Shown here: positions 58,942 to 64,000 of the stretch, in pieces
Position numbering within the stretch: the first letter of the stretch is position 1
Layout: every line of letters starts with the position of its first letter
DNA from: Cheiracanthium punctorium
Lineage: Eukaryota; Arthropoda; Arachnida; Araneae; Cheiracanthiidae
Length of the DNA stretch: 64,000 bases
Assembly: GCA_038373885.1 (NCBI GenBank)
Contig: JAWZYV010011906.1
Location: 124,001 to 188,000, forward strand
Direction: 5' to 3'
The notes under the pieces: model-generated
Told to the model about the DNA's origin: nothing
What the model saw: only the letters and a program-made list of their open reading frames with translations
Database searches by the model: none
Translations under genes and position numbers: made by a program

Positions 58942-60550
58942 TGCAGTTAATAAAATAAACTACCTGAAGAATATTTCCTTTCAGAGTCTCTATAAGTATC
59001 TGTATAATATGGACGCTTTGAAGCAAATCACCTTAAGAAAAACTGTTAATTTCATGACACCATAAGCATGAATACCTTAAGTTCATCAAGAAACCCTTCG
59101 AGTTGTAGTAGACAAATTAGTAGCATACCAGACTAATGATCCCTATTCAGGTGCACAATGTTAGATGCAAGATCTAAACTTCACATCACACTCGATCATT
59201 GGAACTACTGTTTTCCATAACACTTTCGTATATAACTTATTCAGTTACTTCAAAAACTACTGTCATCTAATCTCTTAATACCTGCAACTTTTTCCAACCA
59301 TCTGTAAAAGCTAAAGTAGATTTTACATGAGCAAATCAGTTACTAGTTAAAAGCTAGCGGTACAATCAGAATAATAGTACTTTTATTCAATGCACTTATT
59401 ATTATTTGACATAAGTGGCAATGATTATAATAATGATCTACTATAAAAATAGTAACTGTCAGTGATTGGATCTGCAATTTATCTTGATTACATGCACACT
59501 TATTTTTTTACTTCATATTATATAAACATTCGTATTGCAACTAATTAATCTTGATTCCACAATGAAGTCTAATTTCAGCATCTTTATGAAAAGACTGTCA
59601 AGGGCTATTTTTGAGTACACGGTAAAGAAAAAGTACTGCGTGTTGTTCAATAATTGTATCTTCTCTTTAATTTCATGAAATCCCGTGACAAATTAACTAC
59701 ATGCTTTGCGCTATTGCTGGACCTCTCGAAAAATAGTATAATAAACAGTCTTAAAAATAGATAACAGTCTTAATAAACAGTCTTAATAAATGGAAAAACA
59801 GTGTGAGTTATGTTTTCAGTTATAGATGCTATATGTTCTATATTATCAACTCTTAACGGATTTAATAAATAGTGTCATTAATTTAAATAACATAAACAAT
59901 TCAACTTTTTCTATTGCCTTTGAGATTTGATTTTTATAAGGGTCTTTGTTTTAGAGTTTTATTCACTTTGCATACTCTATTAGAAATCTTCAGTTTGCCC
60001 TTGTACAAGAGCTTAAAATACTACCCAAACAATTTTCATTTGTGAGCTTAACTTACGTACTGAAATTCCTTGATATTTTAATCATATTTATGGAAATTGG
60101 GGTGTGGATAAGCTGGCAAATGGGCAGATTCAAGTCATCAATTATTTTCATATATCCTTAAAATCTTTAATACGATATGCTAATAATTGATTTTAATAAA
60201 ACGACATGAAATTTCCTAGAAACTATATTACAACGCAGCACCAATTCTGATAATAATTCTGCAAAACACTTTTGAAATATTTTATGAATATAATTGTTTC
60301 AATCTGAAATTAATAATTCTCTAATGTTAAACGAAAAAAGTCACTTTTATAAAATATCACTAAAATGTATTAAACATTATATTTGTAAAAGGAATTTAAT
60401 GTTTTACTATGTTTGAAGTAACCATTTTGATGTTACATATATTACACTTTGAAATTCAAAGTTTAAATTTTCCTTAACTAATACAGAAACAAATGGGTGA
60501 AAATTAAAAAGTATTTTACACTGCTAAATTTTATGGAGTAAATAATAATA
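58942..60550. other. No recognised feature
   Basis: AT-rich; a small CAGTCTTAATAAA-type triplication at 59748-59792 is the only structure noticed. Confidence 0.5.
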
Positions 60551-60705
60551 CAGGGTGGCTATAATTAAACTTCTATAAACAGGCTTCTATAAAAATGTGA
60601 ACAGATTGAAAATCTGTTGTTTCTCCATCGTAAATGCTATTATTGAAATACCCAACGAAAAATATTGATCTATTGAGTTTAAATCCAGTGATTGAGGAAG
60701 TCATT
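60551..60705 (+). mobile_element. Lone mariner-like 5' end
   Basis: After a TA, CAGGGTGGCTATAATTAAAC resembles terminal repeats of arthropod mariner-like elements. No inverted partner was found. The SINE at 60706 begins downstream, so the rest may have been lost or lie past it. Confidence 0.4.
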
Positions 60706-60920
60706 GCGCCCCACCATGGCCGAGTGACTGAGACACTGAGTAATGTAGACGGCTGAAGTGTGAAGGTCCCGTGATCGGGCTTATCGCGCAGCTATCTAAC
60801 GGTCTGGAGCCTTGGTCGATTTTCTCCAGCTATAACGGGAATACGAGATAGAACCCCTTAAAAAGACCTCCGACCAAGACACCACCCCTCGTATAGGCTT
60901 GCCACAACATAAAACATAAA
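60706..60920 (+). mobile_element. tRNA-derived SINE, main family, with perfect TSD
   Basis: Bounded by the perfect 11-bp duplication AGGAAGTCATT at 60695-60705 and 60921-60931. The head reads CACCATGGCCGAGTG (tRNA Ser/Leu-like A box), then a B-box-like region, then the family core CTAACGGTCTGGAG, a GATTTTCTCCAG motif, AGAACCCCTTAAAAAG and CTCGTATAGGCTTGCC. It is the best-delimited member of the family. Related copies or fragments lie at 28138, 30781, 37130, 40898, 48279, 52725 (minus) and 62431. Confidence 0.85.
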
Positions 60921-61885
60921 AGGAAGTCATTTTTCTGAACTCTAGTGTCCGAAAATCTCGCATTCAGACACAGAAAATAGTTCTTTATTTCGGCACGCAA
61001 ACCAGGGCAAAACTATAGATGAAAAGAATTTCCCAGTACGTCTATTGATAAAAAATATATGACTTATTGGTGTAAAATAGAAAAATGTAAGAAAGGTCAC
61101 TGTTTCTTTCTTAATTGATCTCTCAATAAAATTTTTTAAAAATTGCGAAGGCGAAAAAATAATCACAAACTTTGAAAATGAAAATTTCGACTTTTTCTCA
61201 ATACAAATAGAATTACTTTCTTTATATATTGTTCTGTAAGACAAGACATTTACGCTGCAGGTCACATAACTATAGGAACCTAAAGGTTGGTATAAAAAAT
61301 GATTATGGGATTATTACAACTACTATAGGTTTGACTTTATGCAAGTGGTATAATATGAATGCTGGCCTCATTTAAAAGAACCATTTTATTTCTGATATTT
61401 TCGTAAAATAAAGAAGTTTTATTTCAATTTTACTCAAAGTAAATTTTTTTTTTTAAAGTTACCAGCAAATTTTAGAGGAAGAAAACGCATCATTCCTAAT
61501 TAGTAACGTTAGTACTGAGCAATTAGCATAAAAATGAATCTAGTTAACATAACTATTTAAATATGCACGACTGTGATTAAGAAGCACTAATTTTTGTTTG
61601 TTAAGAAAAAAAAAAGAAAAAGAGGGGGGATAGCGAGAAAACAGAGGCGGAATCTAAATGCAGTTTCGCTTTTATTTTTCTTTCCAACTTTTCATGAAAA
61701 TTTTCCTTTCGATATTTCACTTGACATCAGGATATCAATTTGATTGTTTCCTCAAACGTTTTATTGGAATTGAGGGTCAAATCGTGCTCTTTGCCGCAAG
61801 AAGTGATTTTTCCTTCAGGCCACTTCTCCAATATGAGTATTGTCCCGCCATCTATTGACGAACTCAGTAATCTAGACTTACCTTT

Positions 61886-61960
61886 TCTCAAATGCGGGGA
61901 AGCCTCTCTCCGAGGAGACCAAGCTCTCGTTCCGTCAAATATCAATCGTTAAACTGCATG
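61886..61960 (-). other. Candidate exon edge with consensus 5' splice site
   Basis: On the minus strand a frame reading MIFDGTRAWSPRREASPHLR runs to GAGAAAAG|GTAAGTC, a textbook donor (AG|GTAAGT), at about 61887. Base composition is closer to coding than in the neighbourhood. No acceptor, upstream promoter or protein match supports it, and GTAAGT occurs by chance in 64 kb. It is recorded as the only donor-like signal attached to a plausible frame. Confidence 0.2.
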
Positions 61961-62430
61961 AAACGCTGAAAAGTGTGAGTAAAAGTTGAATTAACGAATC
62001 AGACTTTATTATAAGAATATGTACTTAGAATTTAATGAATTGTCAGCTCATAAGAAATTTATTGGATATCTTATTAGAACTATTTAGATCGAAAATCTAA
62101 AAAAAAAAAAAATAGCTAAATGTTAATATTAAGTTGAAGAAATTTTCCTGTAATACCAAACTTTTTTTTCAATTATAAGACCTTAATTATTAGTTCTTGG
62201 CATTTTCTGAAATACGGAACACTTAACGGCTGTTCCTGAACAAAACTACACTCATCACATGGTTCTTGGACATTAAAAAATAATAATAAATAAAGTTTCA
62301 AAGTTTTGTGAGGGAAAAGTAACAGATGATAAATGTCTTCACAAATTCTACTACATAACCTTACAAAAAAAAAAGCATCTATAACGTATTGTGCTTCAAA
62401 AATGTGTATACACACTTTGAACTGAGACAG

Positions 62431-62636
62431 GTCTACCAATGGCAGAGCGGATGAGACACTGAACATTGGAATAGGTCTGAGCGTGCAGGTCCAGGGTTCT
62501 GGTCTCTCGCCCGACTTTCGTTCTAACGTTCTGGAGTTTCAGGCGGTTTTCTGCAGATGTAACATGAATGCGCGTTAGAACAACTTAAAAAGTCCTCTGC
62601 CCGAGGCATACTTCCTGCGCTTGCTTTTTAAAACCG
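62431..62636 (+). mobile_element. tRNA-derived SINE, main family
   Basis: Head CCAATGGCAGAGCGGATGAG, decayed B box CAGGGTTCTGGTC, core CTAACGTTCTGGAG, GCGGTTTTCTGCAGATGTAA, GTTAGAACAACTTAAAAAG, CTGCGCTTGC. It overlaps a 97-codon open frame on the other strand, which I do not regard as real. Confidence 0.7.
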
Positions 62637-64000
62637 ATTTTCTCGTACCTGCATTTGCATAGGCAAACTAGTTATTTAATAAAAGTTGCCTCTACCATAG
62701 AGTATATATATTTTTTTAACCATGCAAGTCATTTCTTTTTCTGTTTTTCCCTTACTTAATCTTGGATACCGAGATTTTACCTAATCGTTCTATCTCCCAT
62801 TCACAACACTGGGTTCTAGCGTAACTTCCAAACATCCATTCTAAGCAACGCTAAACACAGAGAGGAATCTTCAACGATTGATTTTTGAGACCAAAACTTC
62901 AAGACCAAAAACTTTTTTACGCATTCAAATACATGAACTTGCGCAGTGAAAACAACTTTATGTTACCGGAATTATTTTTAGCATCGTTCGTGGACAAATA
63001 TATTCGTAGGGGTTAGAAATATATTCGGCATGTTTTCTATCAATATCCTGAATCATGGGTTTTATTACGTTTAAACACTAATAATATTGATGATATTTCT
63101 CTTATATTTATATAATCTTAGTGACTCGTACTACACGGAATGTGTCTACCGTGTTATAAGGGAGTCTACTCTATAACAAACATTTTTACTGTAGTGCACC
63201 CAAAATATTTCCAAACACTACATTGTTTTTAATTCATGTAATCTCAACAATGTACCTCGAATTCTATTATCTGCCATTACCGTGGTCCCTATAATTGCAA
63301 GAATAATCAGTATATTTAGGTCTGATTTACTTCATTCCCTTTTATAATAGAAATAATCCAACTTTTAATCAATATAGTTCTCGACAAATCGGTATAATCT
63401 GTTCATGCGTAAATTATGCGCAAAAGGTAAAATGGATAAGAATTCTATAAATGGCTAGGATAGTTAATTTTAAAGGATCAAATAAGGTTAGTTAAATTTA
63501 TTTATTTTTTAATGTACTTTGTTTTATGCATTTATATTTTAAATTAAAACAATAAATATTTCGAGCTCGTTTTCTACAGAAAAGTCTTCCGTATAAAACT
63601 CAGTTCATTGGATTCAGATATATATGGTTTTTTAGAACAAAACTGTATGAGTATGATAGTAATTAATACTTGTAAAAGCCCGTCAGAATAATTTATATAG
63701 AGATTCTTCGCATTAGCAAGCTACGACGCATCTAAACAATGAGTAGCGGTTTAATATACCAATATGTATATGTCTAAATAAGAAATAGGCTTCCATCTTA
63801 CCGAATAACAAAGTTACTATGCAATTTAAACTATTGCTGTACTTAAATATCACGTACAGCAATTATTTACTGTTAATCTCAATAAAAAGTATAAATCGCA
63901 GTATATTTTGTGTGAAAACGTACATCTTTTTTTAAATATCAAACTCTTATTTTAATTTCCTTTTCATTGAAGTATAGCGCCGTTAGAACGCAGTAGAAAT
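62637..64000. other. No recognised feature
   Basis: AT-rich to the window edge, with no frames over 60 codons. Confidence 0.5.

Noticed and set aside
60942..61265. 107-codon minus-strand frame
   Set aside because: Phe/Ser/Ile-rich, no recognised motif, of a length expected by chance in AT-rich DNA. It begins just past a SINE.
62173..62466. 97-codon minus-strand frame
   Set aside because: Its start lies in the SINE at 62431, and the rest has no motif and AT-driven composition.

Overview
The window is eukaryotic, AT-rich and almost entirely non-coding. The evidence is long (TA)n, (TTTA)n and (AAAG)n microsatellites, one nuclear-type tRNA without an encoded CCA, Pol III-derived SINEs with target-site duplications, and many cut-and-paste transposons nested in one another. 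The mix (hAT, Tc1/mariner, a TTAA-flanked element, a Helitron and several SINE families) fits an arthropod, plausibly an arachnid. The species call is inference. I recognise no host protein-coding gene. The open frames are short, mostly lie in repeats, and look like chance or transposase debris. The region reads as intergenic or deep intronic.

Layout. 1-2.7 kb: a 68-bp tandem duplication, an inverted repeat, a Helitron-like 3' end and one end of a hAT transposon that still carries its first transposase exon. 4.3-13.4 kb: a decayed hAT MITE, a tRNA-derived SINE, a 124-bp (AT)n tract, a frameshifted hAT transposase remnant (9.84-10.18 kb) and a possible solo LTR. 13.4-18.8 kb: a pogo-like MITE with internal 74-bp repeats, a 5S-rRNA-derived SINE with a perfect 10-bp target-site duplication, and Tc1/mariner MITEs. 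18.8-27.7 kb: nearly featureless. 27.7-37.4 kb: hAT MITEs, four SINEs or SINE fragments, a mariner-like element with a foldback MITE inside it, and Tc1 transposase debris. 37.65-47.93 kb: one large hAT element bounded by a perfect 8-bp duplication (CCTGCTCG). It has been filled by another hAT, a Helitron, a TTAA-flanked element, SINEs and MITEs. 48-50.5 kb: a SINE, two hAT MITEs with duplications and the only intact RNA gene, tRNA-Ser(CGA). 50.5-64 kb: two adjacent near-perfect palindromes, four SINEs, a dispersed tandem repeat beside a (TA)n tract, and a mariner remnant carrying two hAT MITEs.

The elements do not form a pathway. Their value is the nesting order, which dates insertions relative to each other, and the sharing of 3' domains between SINEs with different Pol III heads. 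I found no convincing new functional system. The strongest unusual signals are the 5S-headed SINE sharing a tail with a tRNA-headed SINE, the 10.3-kb filled hAT, and the three-element mariner nest. All repeat comparisons were made by eye; no database search was run.
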